NCBI GenBank assembly: GCA_041739345.1
Contig: JBGSNZ010000005.1
Coordinates: 1 to 64,000 of the forward strand
Source: DIGJ01 sp041739345
GTDB taxonomy: Bacteria > Bacillota > Clostridia > Lachnospirales > Lachnospiraceae
Direction: 5' to 3'
Length of the DNA stretch: 64,000 bases
Every line of letters begins with the position of its first letter. The stretch's first letter is position 1. Below the pieces are notes generated by a model. That model saw nothing but the letters and a program-made list of their open reading frames with translations, was not told the origin of the DNA and did no database searches. The position numbers and the translations under genes are program-made. This document shows positions 36,149-46,284 of this stretch, in pieces.

Positions 36149-37507
36149 TTATTCATACAATTTGTAAACGCAGCCCTCTCTCTTAGCGTCCATATTAAGA
36201 AAAACTTCTGCCTTATTTGTATCAGGATTTTCAATTCCGACACCTACTGTTAACTGTTTTTCCAATAATGCTCTATCTTCAAATTCAATTGTCACTGCTT
36301 TTGCTTTATTTTGAGTAATCTTTGTAACGTCAATATCTAAGACCTGTTTTTTAATTACGCTTCCATCTTCGTTATAAAGATAAGCAAAGGCTTTCCATGG
36401 AAAATACATTGGTGCCACGCCCGTATTTTCAAAGGTTAGTGTAAGTGAAAGCGTTCCCGCCATTTTGTTATACTTTGTCTTACACTTACTAACTGCGTAT
36501 TGGTATCCGATAGATTTGATAGTCTCTTTGAAGGCCTCCGGATATTGAATGGCTTCTTTATCCGCTTCTAGGCACTTTGGACCAATAAAGGTCATATGTG
36601 ATTTTTTTATTAACTTAAGCGTGCGATCAAGATTTGTAGTGAGCATATTTTTCATGCTATTACTACTAGTAAATTCACCACCTACCGGACTATTATCCCA
36701 AATATCAGGATATGCTTTCAAAATATAAGTTTTCTTAGGATCTGTATATTTTCCACCTTTTTTAATCCAAGTTATCCATTCATTTGTGTCGTCTGCTGCA
36801 CCTGTCATATCATTATATACACCCATGCCATAGGTTGTAACTGCTTTAAAAGGTCTTCGCATTAATAGCTTTGCATTTGGAAACGCATGTATGTAAGGTT
36901 TGATATACAAAAGTGCAACCTTTTCACTTGGAAAGCGTTCAATTCCTTCATCATACTTTACATGCCATTCTCCCCAATGACCGAGGCTTCCCAGTTCAAT
37001 ATAGCAAAAGAAGTTATCCTGTCCAAATTTTTCACCAAGAGCTTTAATTGCCTTTTCGTGCTCTTTGATAAACGTTTTATTTTCATAATCTGGAGAATAT
37101 CCTTTGCCATATTCCATATCATAGAACGTGCCATCTTTGGTCTTTACGTAAAGCCAGTCTGGAATATCCATGTGTTCTTCTTCCCCTGGATCATCACAAA
37201 GGAAACGAAAGACTACTTTCTTCCCGTTATCTTTCCATTCCTCTAAGTAATTATCCTTGATTATGCTATCAAAATCAAACTCACCTTCTTGTGGCTCAAG
37301 CTCCCTGAAAGTCACATCCAGATAAACTAATGTATTCTCACCGACTGCCTCTTGGTCATCTGCATCGGGAGAAAATCCCATCATAGGATTATAAAATAGC
37401 TCCTCTGTATGTTCATACGTATAAGTATTTCGCTCAATCAAACCAACATCAGCCGACACCGCTAAAATAAGCACTGTCGCAAGCAATCTTTTCACTTGAT
37501 TAACCAT
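36149..37507 (-). CDS. DUF4832-type putative glycan-active protein
   Basis: A 452-aa protein with a short N-terminal hydrophobic segment (about 8-20) and a TIM-barrel-like region: YNPMMGFSPD, LVYLDVTFRELEPQEG and ELGSLGHWGEWH, features shared with GH-like DUF4874/DUF4832 proteins. A beta-rich end (about 335-450) has LTLTFENTGVAPMYFPW. I chose the ATG at 37507 (GGAGA upstream), which overlaps the DUF4956 stop by 8 bases. Last gene of the extended pel operon; it could trim or bind the exported polysaccharide. Activity unproven. Confidence 0.72.
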   Translation of the reverse strand: MVNQVKRLLATVLILAVSADVGLIERNTYTYEHTEELFYNPMMGFSPDADDQEAVGENTLVYLDVTFRELEPQEGEFDFDSIIKDNYLEEWKDNGKKVVFRFLCDDPGEEEHMDIPDWLYVKTKDGTFYDMEYGKGYSPDYENKTFIKEHEKAIKALGEKFGQDNFFCYIELGSLGHWGEWHVKYDEGIERFPSEKVALLYIKPYIHAFPNAKLLMRRPFKAVTTYGMGVYNDMTGAADDTNEWITWIKKGGKYTDPKKTYILKAYPDIWDNSPVGGEFTSSNSMKNMLTTNLDRTLKLIKKSHMTFIGPKCLEADKEAIQYPEAFKETIKSIGYQYAVSKCKTKYNKMAGTLSLTLTFENTGVAPMYFPWKAFAYLYNEDGSVIKKQVLDIDVTKITQNKAKAVTIEFEDRALLEKQLTVGVGIENPDTNKAEVFLNMDAKREGCVYKLYE

Positions 37508-38183
37508 GATATTCTCCATTATATTGAACTAAAGTCAAATCAGAAACAAAATCAAGAGAGCGAATTTTTTCAGCAAATATCATGTTGTCTGACTTACAAG
37601 TAACCTGAATTGTAAGTTCACATTCGTCTTTTCGAAGTGTTTTTGATTTAATTGTATATTTTAATTTGCCAAGTGCACGGATAATACTGTCCCCAACTTC
37701 ATCACTAGAATAATGAATAATTAAAATATATACATCACTTTGATTATTTTTTCCTCCAAAAATTGCAATCATAAAGATGATAATTACAGCACCCGCAACT
37801 GCTAATATATACATACTGGCTCCGACTGTTATACCAGTGGTTATGGCCCAGAACATATAAAGTAAATCCAGTGGTTCTTTGATTGCGGTACGGTAACGGA
37901 CAATGGAAAGTGCACCTACCATACCAAGAGAAATAATAATATTTGTACTGATTGCTAAAGTAACCATACAAGTAAGAACAGTCATTCCTACTAAAGTAAT
38001 GGCATACGACCTACTAAATATAACTCCACTGAAAAATTTCTTATAGACTCCATATATCAACAGACCCATAAGCAGGGCAACAACTAAATCCACTGCAATT
38101 GTAACCAGAGTACTCATGCTGATTGCCTGGTTGTACATATCCGATTCTAAAATTGATTTTTTAATGACATCATTTACGCTCAT
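37500..38183 (-). CDS. DUF4956 membrane protein
   Basis: A 227-aa protein with four to five membrane helices in residues 20-145 and a cytoplasmic alpha/beta end. The family signature SLGMVGALSIVRYRTAIKEP is near 85-104. DUF4956 genes are usually beside VTC-domain genes, as here. No reaction is known to me; they may form a membrane platform for the VTC polymerase or the CotH kinase. Confidence 0.82.
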   Translation of the reverse strand: MSVNDVIKKSILESDMYNQAISMSTLVTIAVDLVVALLMGLLIYGVYKKFFSGVIFSRSYAITLVGMTVLTCMVTLAISTNIIISLGMVGALSIVRYRTAIKEPLDLLYMFWAITTGITVGASMYILAVAGAVIIIFMIAIFGGKNNQSDVYILIIHYSSDEVGDSIIRALGKLKYTIKSKTLRKDECELTIQVTCKSDNMIFAEKIRSLDFVSDLTLVQYNGEYHG

Positions 38184-38208
38184 TGAATTCTCCTATCTTT
38201 TCGTTTTT

Positions 38209-38922
38209 TTACATTAAGATACCATATCGTTTATTATAACACAGTACATATTTTGAAATTGCCGCATATTCACTTTGCTCTGGTGGTAAAATATTTCGGA
38301 TTACCTGTGGCAAAAATTCTGTATATTTTACTTCCATCACTAACATACCAGTATCCAGACAAGGAAGCGTCGGAAGATGCTTGTCAAAGATATCATATTT
38401 TAGCATGCCAGCTCGCACATCCATGTCAAATGTAACCCTTACTTCTCCTGCATCAAATATGTAAGGTTCTCTTTCATAATCAACGATTACCTTCGGGCTC
38501 ATACCATTCACTATGCATTCCACATAAAATTCCTTACAAAGATTTTCTTTTCTCTTTTCCAAAAAACGGTATTCGCCATTCATAATTTTTTCAACTTCAT
38601 CACGGGTAAGTTTGACTGCTTGCTTATAAATATAGGAACCCTGTTTGGTTTTTCGCTCTAATTTTATTACATTATCATTATAATCATAAATACGAATGCG
38701 GTATTTTTCTCTTATTGCAATTCCGCTCATCTTTTCCTCATACGCACGGTTCCACCTATCATCAAAATACAGGCTCCGTATCGTATATCCACCATTCTTC
38801 GCATTTGGATCAATTGTTAATACATCCTTTATTTTAGAGGTAATCACATATTTCTCTGCTTCTGTAATGTTGAATTTCAATTCGTGGCGGAAACGAGGCT
38901 TTTGCTTTTTCTCAATCTTCAT
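38209..38922 (-). CDS. VTC-domain protein (polyphosphate polymerase-like)
   Basis: A 237-aa protein of the VTC/triphosphate-tunnel fold: RHELKFNIT, TIRSLYFDD, REKYRIRIYDY, IKLERKTKQG and the late EVKYTEFLP supply the charged tunnel residues. Family members make polyphosphate from ATP, though many bacterial members are untested. It overlaps the cotH gene by 11 bases and precedes DUF4956, a common trio. Confidence 0.87.
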   Translation of the reverse strand: MKIEKKQKPRFRHELKFNITEAEKYVITSKIKDVLTIDPNAKNGGYTIRSLYFDDRWNRAYEEKMSGIAIREKYRIRIYDYNDNVIKLERKTKQGSYIYKQAVKLTRDEVEKIMNGEYRFLEKRKENLCKEFYVECIVNGMSPKVIVDYEREPYIFDAGEVRVTFDMDVRAGMLKYDIFDKHLPTLPCLDTGMLVMEVKYTEFLPQVIRNILPPEQSEYAAISKYVLCYNKRYGILM

Positions 38923-40678
38923 AGCTATCTCCTACTATGCTGCCATCTTTTAATACATAGAAGCATTTTACCCCATACACACGCCCATCATCGCTAGAGT
39001 AATAGTCAAAAGCTGTTTGCCCAAAGCCCGACTTATTCTTTGCTGTTACCCGGACAAAGTACTGTCCAGGTTCTAGATCTCCAATCTTGCATTCCGGATA
39101 ATTGAGTTTTCCCTTTTTTATCAGAGGTTCTTTAAAAGTATAGTCTTTTGCGAGCTCAAATGTATAGGTTACGTCCTCCATATCAAAATCATAGGAATTG
39201 TCCCAGTTTATATAAAGAGTTCCTTCTTTCTTTTCCGGATACCCAATATAAAAAGGCATTGGAGATTCAAGGCTCTTTTTATAGAGCTTATAATTTTGTG
39301 AAATTTCTCCAGGAATAGCCTGACAAGTTTTTAAATATTCCTCATTTGTCAGTTTAAGATTTAATATATCAGGTGCCTCGTTTCTATACTTCCAGATAAC
39401 CTTGTTATAGCCTGCAATCATTTCCTCCAGCTTTTCCTTGGTCATAATCTTCCGGTATTCCTCAATTTTATCATCCAACTTCTTTCGATATATCTCTGTC
39501 TTCAAAACTCGTTGAAACAAAATATTTCCCCAGTAGTTACTGACTCCATATTCCCAGCCAGAATCTTCGTCATCATGAGCCAGCTCATTTTCAGTCTGAG
39601 AAAAAGAAGCATCATTATCCCAAGACATAAAGTACCATTTATTCATACTGGATGGACTGTACAGCAATGTATTTCTTGATTGTGTGTCTACATTTCCTAC
39701 TAATATATGAAAAGCCATCCACGAAAAAAAGTTTTCCTCGTCAAACCATTTATTAAATACTACTTCCATGGGTTTACTGTAGTCATTGACATCCTCAAGC
39801 ATCTCAATTAATTTGCTGTGATCATCATCTCCCTTGATTTCCAAAAGCTCACTAAAAGCAGCTTCATCATAATCCGCATCTGATTTAAGCTTAATGACAT
39901 CTTCATAACGATAAAATTCGAAATAATTAATTTTATAGAGTTGCCCATACCGGTCAAATCCATGATTTTTAAGGAATCGTTTATTCGGCTGTTCTACCTG
40001 TGTATACAATCCATAATCTTCAAATTTATCATTACCGTCTACCGTTTCATCTTTTACATAAAGATGCACGAACTGAGTCCGAAGTGCAATCATTTCAGGC
40101 AATTCTTCCATTAAGTCATAGCAAAGTTTATTTTTAAATCTAGTTCCATCAAACACATGTTTGTTTAAATTAATCGTTTTTTGCTCTCGATAATTACCTT
40201 TTCCGTCTTTAATTTCAATTTTGTAGGATTTTTGTGCTGCTTTCGAAGAGGTCTGACCTCGAATATTTACAATTGCATTCGGAATGGTTACACCAAAACC
40301 TAGTTCACCCTCCACAGGACCATTTTCATCTCCTACCTGAAGAATAGCTTCTGCCTTAGCACGTTCAATATCTAATTCATCATAGTAATAAACTGAATGC
40401 CCATTTATTTCTTCCCAAGTATGATTGGTATTTTCCGCCGCATTCCCCTGACGTACCGTCATATACATGGTAACGACAGAGGTATCATTATCCGTTTCAT
40501 ACAAAAACTTATTATCTTCTAATGTATAATTGATGCTTTCATTTTTTGTTTTGTTGTCGGTATCGGTTTCCGTAACTTTTTCAGCCGTTTCCGTCTCTCC
40601 TGGAACGGTAACACATCCCGTTAAAAAAATGGATACTCCCATTAATAAAAGGATCTTTTGAATACTTTTATTCTTCAT
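38912..40678 (-). CDS. CotH-family protein kinase-like lipoprotein
   Basis: A 588-aa protein with a signal peptide and lipobox FLTGC. The CotH domain (about 130-470) shows NIRGQTSSKAAQKSYKIE, NLNKHVFD, GLYTQVEQPNKRFL and the catalytic-type WYFMSWDNDASF. A fibronectin-like beta segment ends the protein (about 490-575). CotH kinases phosphorylate secreted or coat proteins outside the membrane. Here it is inside a pel operon, overlapping pelG by 11 bases, so a matrix-linked target is more likely than spore coat. Confidence 0.82.
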   Translation of the reverse strand: MKNKSIQKILLLMGVSIFLTGCVTVPGETETAEKVTETDTDNKTKNESINYTLEDNKFLYETDNDTSVVTMYMTVRQGNAAENTNHTWEEINGHSVYYYDELDIERAKAEAILQVGDENGPVEGELGFGVTIPNAIVNIRGQTSSKAAQKSYKIEIKDGKGNYREQKTINLNKHVFDGTRFKNKLCYDLMEELPEMIALRTQFVHLYVKDETVDGNDKFEDYGLYTQVEQPNKRFLKNHGFDRYGQLYKINYFEFYRYEDVIKLKSDADYDEAAFSELLEIKGDDDHSKLIEMLEDVNDYSKPMEVVFNKWFDEENFFSWMAFHILVGNVDTQSRNTLLYSPSSMNKWYFMSWDNDASFSQTENELAHDDEDSGWEYGVSNYWGNILFQRVLKTEIYRKKLDDKIEEYRKIMTKEKLEEMIAGYNKVIWKYRNEAPDILNLKLTNEEYLKTCQAIPGEISQNYKLYKKSLESPMPFYIGYPEKKEGTLYINWDNSYDFDMEDVTYTFELAKDYTFKEPLIKKGKLNYPECKIGDLEPGQYFVRVTAKNKSGFGQTAFDYYSSDDGRVYGVKCFYVLKDGSIVGDSYED

Positions 40679-42155
40679 CCTGGTTCCTCCTGTTTCTTTT
40701 CATTTGTTTATATTCATATCTTTCTTCAAAATTATCACTCCATTTTGTTATCACTGTGCGTCGTTCCTCAACCACAATTGGTTGTGTACTCAACACGTGA
40801 TACATTAGATTCTTTAAATATTTCCATAAATGTATAAGTGAAAAAATAGTAAAAACGACTCCACCTGCAACAAATCCAAAACCATAATAGTTGTTGCTTT
40901 CATTTCGTAAAATCAAAGTTCCGATGCAACTTATCAATGCAAATAATCCACCTGCTATACTTGCTCCCCTATTATCCGAAAAATAGAGGGTAATTAGCAT
41001 CAGACTGTTTCCAATTGCATAAAAGGCGTATCCCACGCACAATACACGATAAATTCCAAGGGTCTGGTCGGTAAATCCCAGTGGTAACAGAGGCAAAAAA
41101 ATAGAACCAACAATAATAAAGATAAGTGTGACAAAAAACTGTTTGGTAAAAGTATATTCCATCTCATTTTGCAAAGTGACCTTCATCTCCACTTCTGCCT
41201 GTTTTATATCTGTCAAGGAGCCTCCAAAATTAAAAAGGCTAAAATAATTCTTATACTTCGGATAAAAATTGACTTCAACGCTTGTAACAAAATTTACTGT
41301 AGTGATTAAGGTCGACAAAAAAGCAAATAAAGCCGGAACATCGTACGATGGTGCTCCATAAAAAAGTCCCTGTATCTTTATTCCAATTGGACTAAACCAC
41401 ATTAAAATCAGATGAGAAAACAATCCTGCTGACATGAAAAATCCTAAGAATGTAAGGCTTGGATACTTGTCGAACCATTTTAGAAAGTAAAATGCGCTTA
41501 CCTTCCCTTGTGGAAAATATTGAACAAGAAGGTAATAATACCAGACCATCATAATTCCATATCCAATACATATAACACAAAGCAGTGAAACTACTACTGG
41601 CATTTTGTTAATCATAAGGAGATATCCAATGAAAAGGGCCACTAAAAGTGCAACAAAAAAAGTCCAAAGAATCCCTTTATAGTCCTTTACAGCAGACAGA
41701 TAGGTAATTTCCGTCCATACAATAATCAGCTCACCAAACAGCATCAAGCATAATATCTGATAGATTGGTGGTATACCTGCATTACAAAGAAAAATAGCAT
41801 ATGTAATGCTGCCAAAAAGTAGCATAATTGAAATACTTCCATAAAAGCTTGGTAATACATGTGCATTTTTCCCCATATACATGGAATCGGCTGTGTATCT
41901 TGTTGTAATCATAGAAAAAAGATTCGATACAAAAAGAGAATAAAACAACGTATAGGTAATCATTGCATTCAAAAGATTCTGTGTATTTTCAGATGCACCA
42001 CCAATTATAGACAATATATGTATTCCTAAAATCAAAACAATTCCTAATATCATTGGGCCCGAACAAACAATTCCAGCATAGCCATATGCTCGAAGAATCG
42101 CAAACAATCCTTTTTTAGAAAAAAGTTTCTTTAATTCAAATCCTATTCCTGCCAT
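40668..42155 (-). CDS. pelG: PelG, Pel exopolysaccharide exporter
   Basis: A 495-aa membrane protein with about 12 helices. The PelG opening MAGIGFELKKLF is followed by RAYGYAGIVCSGPM and the family's VTSVEVNFYPKYKNYF in the middle. It should flip Pel polysaccharide across the membrane together with PelD, PelE and PelF. Its start immediately follows the pelF stop. Confidence 0.9.
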   Translation of the reverse strand: MAGIGFELKKLFSKKGLFAILRAYGYAGIVCSGPMILGIVLILGIHILSIIGGASENTQNLLNAMITYTLFYSLFVSNLFSMITTRYTADSMYMGKNAHVLPSFYGSISIMLLFGSITYAIFLCNAGIPPIYQILCLMLFGELIIVWTEITYLSAVKDYKGILWTFFVALLVALFIGYLLMINKMPVVVSLLCVICIGYGIMMVWYYYLLVQYFPQGKVSAFYFLKWFDKYPSLTFLGFFMSAGLFSHLILMWFSPIGIKIQGLFYGAPSYDVPALFAFLSTLITTVNFVTSVEVNFYPKYKNYFSLFNFGGSLTDIKQAEVEMKVTLQNEMEYTFTKQFFVTLIFIIVGSIFLPLLPLGFTDQTLGIYRVLCVGYAFYAIGNSLMLITLYFSDNRGASIAGGLFALISCIGTLILRNESNNYYGFGFVAGGVVFTIFSLIHLWKYLKNLMYHVLSTQPIVVEERRTVITKWSDNFEERYEYKQMKRNRRNQDEE

Positions 42156-43556
42156 CTATTCTACCTCTTGATACAGTTGCCTGTAACGATTCATACTTAT
42201 CTCATGGACATAAAATTGTTTCACTCGCTTTTGACCAATCTCTCCCATTTGCTTTCTCAACGCATCATCAATACATAAACGGTACATCGCTCGCTCCAAT
42301 TCTTCTTTATGCATTGGAGGAATACAAATACCTGCTATGCCGAAACTATCCTCCCTATTCCCTTCCATAAGTTCCCTACAACATCCAACATCCGTCGTCA
42401 CACATGGACGCCTTGCCGCAAAAGATTCTAAAATGGATAATGGCTGTCCTTCTGAAATGCTTGATAGCACCGTAAAATCCAAAATCTTCATATATTCAAT
42501 AACATTTACAACTCCAGTAAAAATAATGTCTTCTACATGCAGCTGCTCCACAAGTCTTTTACATTCGTCATAATACACTTCGTCATCTACGTCTCCTAGA
42601 ATATGAAGTCTGGCATTGGAACACTCTATTTTTAATTCTGCGAATGCATAAATTAATGTTTTAATGTCTTTAATCTTGGCAATGCGGACAATTGCTCCAA
42701 TATCGATATGACCGTTCTCCTCCTTTTGCGGAATGTCACAAAAACGATCATAATGAACGCCATTTGCAAAAGCCCTGAGTTTTTGCGGATTCGCACCCAG
42801 TTCTGCCTGAATTTCGTTGGCTCTCTCAAACAGCGCTGTAATCACATCTGCATGCGAATAAGCACAGTTTGAAAAATTATAAAACAGGTCAATCCACTGC
42901 TGCTTAAAACAAGGTGCTACCCATTTTGCACGAAGCAGTTCTTCTTCTCGTTCTCTTGTGTAGATACCATGCTCTGTTAAAATGAAACTTTTTTCATATT
43001 TCCATTTTGCAAGACTTCCGAGTAATCCACTGTAACCAGTCGCGGTCGCATGATAAATATCAGCCTTCGGAACTTCACTTGTCAATATATAAAGTTCCGG
43101 CAACATCATAGAACGGAAGGTATGAAACAAATCTGCAAATGGTACAAATGGATATTTTTCCTTACACAGATTTACGAGTGCTTTCAAAAATGTCGCACTC
43201 ATCAAAAGGGCGGTTGGATTCATCTTTTTATTTTGAAACAGCTCAAATAAAATATTCCAATCCACATTCTTGCATTCTAAAAGATTTGAAAGTTGAAGAA
43301 ATTCATCTTTTTTTAATCGTGGTACTTTCCCTCTCTTGTTGCGCAATCGTAGCGCATCATCTAGGAATACTTCATAAACCTCAGTCACATTTGTCGGTAA
43401 CGTATATTTAAATTTTCCTTTGTTCTCAGCTTTTGCTCCAATACACCATAACACAAACTCTATTTCTGGCATTGCTTCTATAAACTGATGCGTCCAGCTC
43501 GAGACACCGCCATATACATAGGGATAACTTCCCTCTAATATCAAACAAACCCGCAT
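42156..43556 (-). CDS. pelF: PelF, GT4 glycosyltransferase
   Basis: A 466-aa cytoplasmic glycosyltransferase that polymerises Pel from a nucleotide sugar. I chose the ATG at 43556 (MRVCLILEG, GGGAGG upstream). Features: SYPYVYGGVSSWTHQF at the N-terminus, TEHGIYTREREEE in the middle, and the GT4 C-terminal EGQPLSILE (E-x7-E) near 385 plus AARRPCVTTDVG. The three bases before the start overlap the pelA stop region. Confidence 0.92.
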   Translation of the reverse strand: MRVCLILEGSYPYVYGGVSSWTHQFIEAMPEIEFVLWCIGAKAENKGKFKYTLPTNVTEVYEVFLDDALRLRNKRGKVPRLKKDEFLQLSNLLECKNVDWNILFELFQNKKMNPTALLMSATFLKALVNLCKEKYPFVPFADLFHTFRSMMLPELYILTSEVPKADIYHATATGYSGLLGSLAKWKYEKSFILTEHGIYTREREEELLRAKWVAPCFKQQWIDLFYNFSNCAYSHADVITALFERANEIQAELGANPQKLRAFANGVHYDRFCDIPQKEENGHIDIGAIVRIAKIKDIKTLIYAFAELKIECSNARLHILGDVDDEVYYDECKRLVEQLHVEDIIFTGVVNVIEYMKILDFTVLSSISEGQPLSILESFAARRPCVTTDVGCCRELMEGNREDSFGIAGICIPPMHKEELERAMYRLCIDDALRKQMGEIGQKRVKQFYVHEISMNRYRQLYQEVE

Positions 43557-43558
43557 TC

Positions 43559-45373
43559 TTATTCCTCCCAAACAATACGAATTTCATCGGACTGTGCATG
43601 AATTAGGTATAGATTTCCCGTCATATGCTCATAAGATGCGCCTTCAATTCGTTCCAGCTCTTTAACATTTAGACGCAACATAAAATATGCTTCTTTGGAA
43701 AATCCTCCCAGTTTTATTGCAAGTTCATGGTCTTTCCATTCCTTTTTCATACTGAGTGCATCAAATACCTTAACCGCTTCTCCCATTTGACTTCCTGTTA
43801 CATTTCGAATATTGGGAACAGAAGTATGAATCCATGATAAATAGTCTTCAAATCGCGTACTCAGTTCTTCCCATCCAAGCTGAGATCCACGCTCTTCATC
43901 CAAAACATCATCTGGATGAATGAAATGAGACTGCACATAATGAAAATTCAATTCGTTATAAGCAATTAACTTCATCGAATCATCCAGTTCATACCCAGAC
44001 GTTATACGAGGAGTTTCCACTATTCCATCATCACTAACTTCAAATTCTTGTGTATAGGAATCCGCTTCCGTATCCGGAAGATATAGACTGGCAATCACTT
44101 TAATATTTGGCAAGGTCTCTGTCAAAATATCACGTCCTGTTTCTGATAAATTGTCTGAAGGAGGCACATAGACTGAAAAGTTCTGTCCAGGAAACAAGCT
44201 AGAAGAAAACGACTCTAGTTCCGTTAATGACGCTGACATGTCCTCCTTTGTTTCCCATAATCTATAATCTTTACTCAGAGCATCGACTCCTTTTAGGCAA
44301 AGTGGAATATGATTGTATCCATGAAGACCTAGTTCTCCTCCATTATTCAAAAGCATATTTCCATAAAATGTAAAACGTTGCGTATCCGTCTGTCTGTTAA
44401 AAGGTTTTTTGACCAAATCTGAATATGTTTCAATTATCATTCCCGTATAAACTATATTATATTTCTTTTCCCAGGTGATTAATTCTGGCCACCATATATT
44501 CATCCAGAAATCTGTAATATTCATCTTATAATCCCTTGTAACATACTCATTTTCACCAATCGGTCCCGGAGATGGAAAATCATCGATATAAAAGGTCGAA
44601 GCATTGATGACCGGATAGATTCCCACATCCTGCAAAAGTGTATATGCAGCACAAATCCATCCCCTATCTACCTTACCATGAATTTCTTGATTCATAATGA
44701 CAAATTTTCCCTTGCCATAGTCCCTCTCCCAAAGAATTGGTATGTGATTATTTCTTGATTCAATATATATATCGCAATATTTGTCCAGATAAATACTTAA
44801 AGATACCTCTAAATCATCCTCATAATCAAAGCTTTTGTTTCCACCAATCATAAAATTATTTAAAGTACGGATTCCATCGATGGATGCATATTCTTTGGTA
44901 TCTTCTACAATTCCGATTTTTCCTTCAATCACTTTAAAATAGTAATTCAGTTCAAATGTATGCGTATTCATAAGGCTTCCGCCTTTTTCTACCCAGTTTG
45001 TAATACGGAGCAAATCATCTTTTATAACACCAAGATCCGATATGGTTAATACCACATTCCGATAAGCATCAAGATTAGGAATCGCCTTTTGAGATACATC
45101 CACAACTTCATAAACAACACACATGTCATCCAATACAAACGTCATATCTTCTTTGTACATATTGCTTAATTCATTCGTTAAATCTGTAATTACAAGACAT
45201 TCCGCCTGGTCTTCTACTGATTCACTAAAGGTTTCTTCCTCCTGAATATTTAGATACTTGGTTGCAGTAGCAACATCATCATATTTGACTCCTATCCGCT
45301 CCATAAAAATGGCAATTCCACATAACAATAATGCAAAGATTGGCCAGACAATTTTTAAAAGTCTTTTGTTCAC
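43559..45373 (-). CDS. PelA deacetylase-type protein (Pel operon)
   Basis: A 604-aa protein with one N-terminal membrane anchor (about 5-25) and an extracytoplasmic part. A Rossmann/GAT-like segment (about 40-260) precedes a polysaccharide-deacetylase-like barrel: STFYIDDFPSP (Asp pair) and ELGLHGYNH (His pair) are the metal motifs. Gram-positive pel operons carry this PelA_DA type without the hydrolase domain of Pseudomonas PelA. The start is GTG at 45373 (GGAGG, spacing 7), overlapping the pelE stop in GTGA. Confidence 0.85.
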   Translation of the reverse strand: MNKRLLKIVWPIFALLLCGIAIFMERIGVKYDDVATATKYLNIQEEETFSESVEDQAECLVITDLTNELSNMYKEDMTFVLDDMCVVYEVVDVSQKAIPNLDAYRNVVLTISDLGVIKDDLLRITNWVEKGGSLMNTHTFELNYYFKVIEGKIGIVEDTKEYASIDGIRTLNNFMIGGNKSFDYEDDLEVSLSIYLDKYCDIYIESRNNHIPILWERDYGKGKFVIMNQEIHGKVDRGWICAAYTLLQDVGIYPVINASTFYIDDFPSPGPIGENEYVTRDYKMNITDFWMNIWWPELITWEKKYNIVYTGMIIETYSDLVKKPFNRQTDTQRFTFYGNMLLNNGGELGLHGYNHIPLCLKGVDALSKDYRLWETKEDMSASLTELESFSSSLFPGQNFSVYVPPSDNLSETGRDILTETLPNIKVIASLYLPDTEADSYTQEFEVSDDGIVETPRITSGYELDDSMKLIAYNELNFHYVQSHFIHPDDVLDEERGSQLGWEELSTRFEDYLSWIHTSVPNIRNVTGSQMGEAVKVFDALSMKKEWKDHELAIKLGGFSKEAYFMLRLNVKELERIEGASYEHMTGNLYLIHAQSDEIRIVWEE

Positions 45374-46266
45374 TCTTTGGCCTCCTCTCTCTTCCAAAAT
45401 GAATACCATTCTTTACCTTCTTTGGAAAGATAGATTTTTTTCTGCCTCATCTGTTTTAATAGTTCCTGAATCTTTTTCCCCTGACCTGTTTTCCAGTAAT
45501 AATTAACATAAAGCATATAAAGCTTTTCATCGTGTGGCCACTTATTCATAGTATCTTCTATTATCAAACGTAATCTCTCATTTGGCTCAATCTCTAATTC
45601 ATTCTCTATGTAATTAACATATTTTCTATGATCATCTGGACATATCTCTATGATTTTTTCCAAAATACGCTTTAATTCAACGCGTTGAATTAATAATATA
45701 TTGCCGCTAATTAAGTTACTTTTGATATATAAATTAATTGCTTTCGCATAATTACGAAGTGACTTTTCGTTTTCTGGTTCTTTTAATACATCTGCTTCAC
45801 ATTGTTGAATTAGTGCTTCATACTCACTTTGCACTTCCATTATCGTTGTTGTGGCATAATGGGTAAGTTCCACATCGTCACTCAACCTTGCACGTTGTAA
45901 TAAATCCAGATATTCTTTCGGATTTTTATGTAAAATATCAAGCATCAATGATCTTCTGGTCTTCGCATCATTAATTAGCATTGCTTCCTCCAAAGGAACT
46001 GTTATCTTTTTGTTTTCGTCAGAATCCACTTCGATTGATCGATATCTTTGATCTGTCAGTTCAAGTCTTTCAAGCTCAAATGCCTTTGAAGCATTTGTTC
46101 GTTGACGCATTGTATATTCATCTACAATTGCAAGTAATGTTCCCCATAACGGAATGCACCAAACCATTGGCATAACCAGATTATGGCTAATTAACCGATT
46201 TGTCGCTCTTAAATAATGAAAGAAAAGACAATTACCAATATGTAGTACAATTAATAGCCAATACAT
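45370..46266 (-). CDS. pelE: PelE-like membrane TPR protein
   Basis: A 298-aa protein with two N-terminal membrane helices (about 3-20 and 32-48) and a long helical cytoplasmic part with TPR-like repeats (about 95-290: YLDLLQRARLSDDVELTHYA, LRNYAKAINLYIKS and similar). PelE links PelD and PelF at the membrane. The call rests on position between pelD and pelA as well as this architecture. Confidence 0.82.
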   Translation of the reverse strand: MYWLLIVLHIGNCLFFHYLRATNRLISHNLVMPMVWCIPLWGTLLAIVDEYTMRQRTNASKAFELERLELTDQRYRSIEVDSDENKKITVPLEEAMLINDAKTRRSLMLDILHKNPKEYLDLLQRARLSDDVELTHYATTTIMEVQSEYEALIQQCEADVLKEPENEKSLRNYAKAINLYIKSNLISGNILLIQRVELKRILEKIIEICPDDHRKYVNYIENELEIEPNERLRLIIEDTMNKWPHDEKLYMLYVNYYWKTGQGKKIQELLKQMRQKKIYLSKEGKEWYSFWKREEAKE

Positions 46267-46284
46267 TATGATACCGCCCTTCTA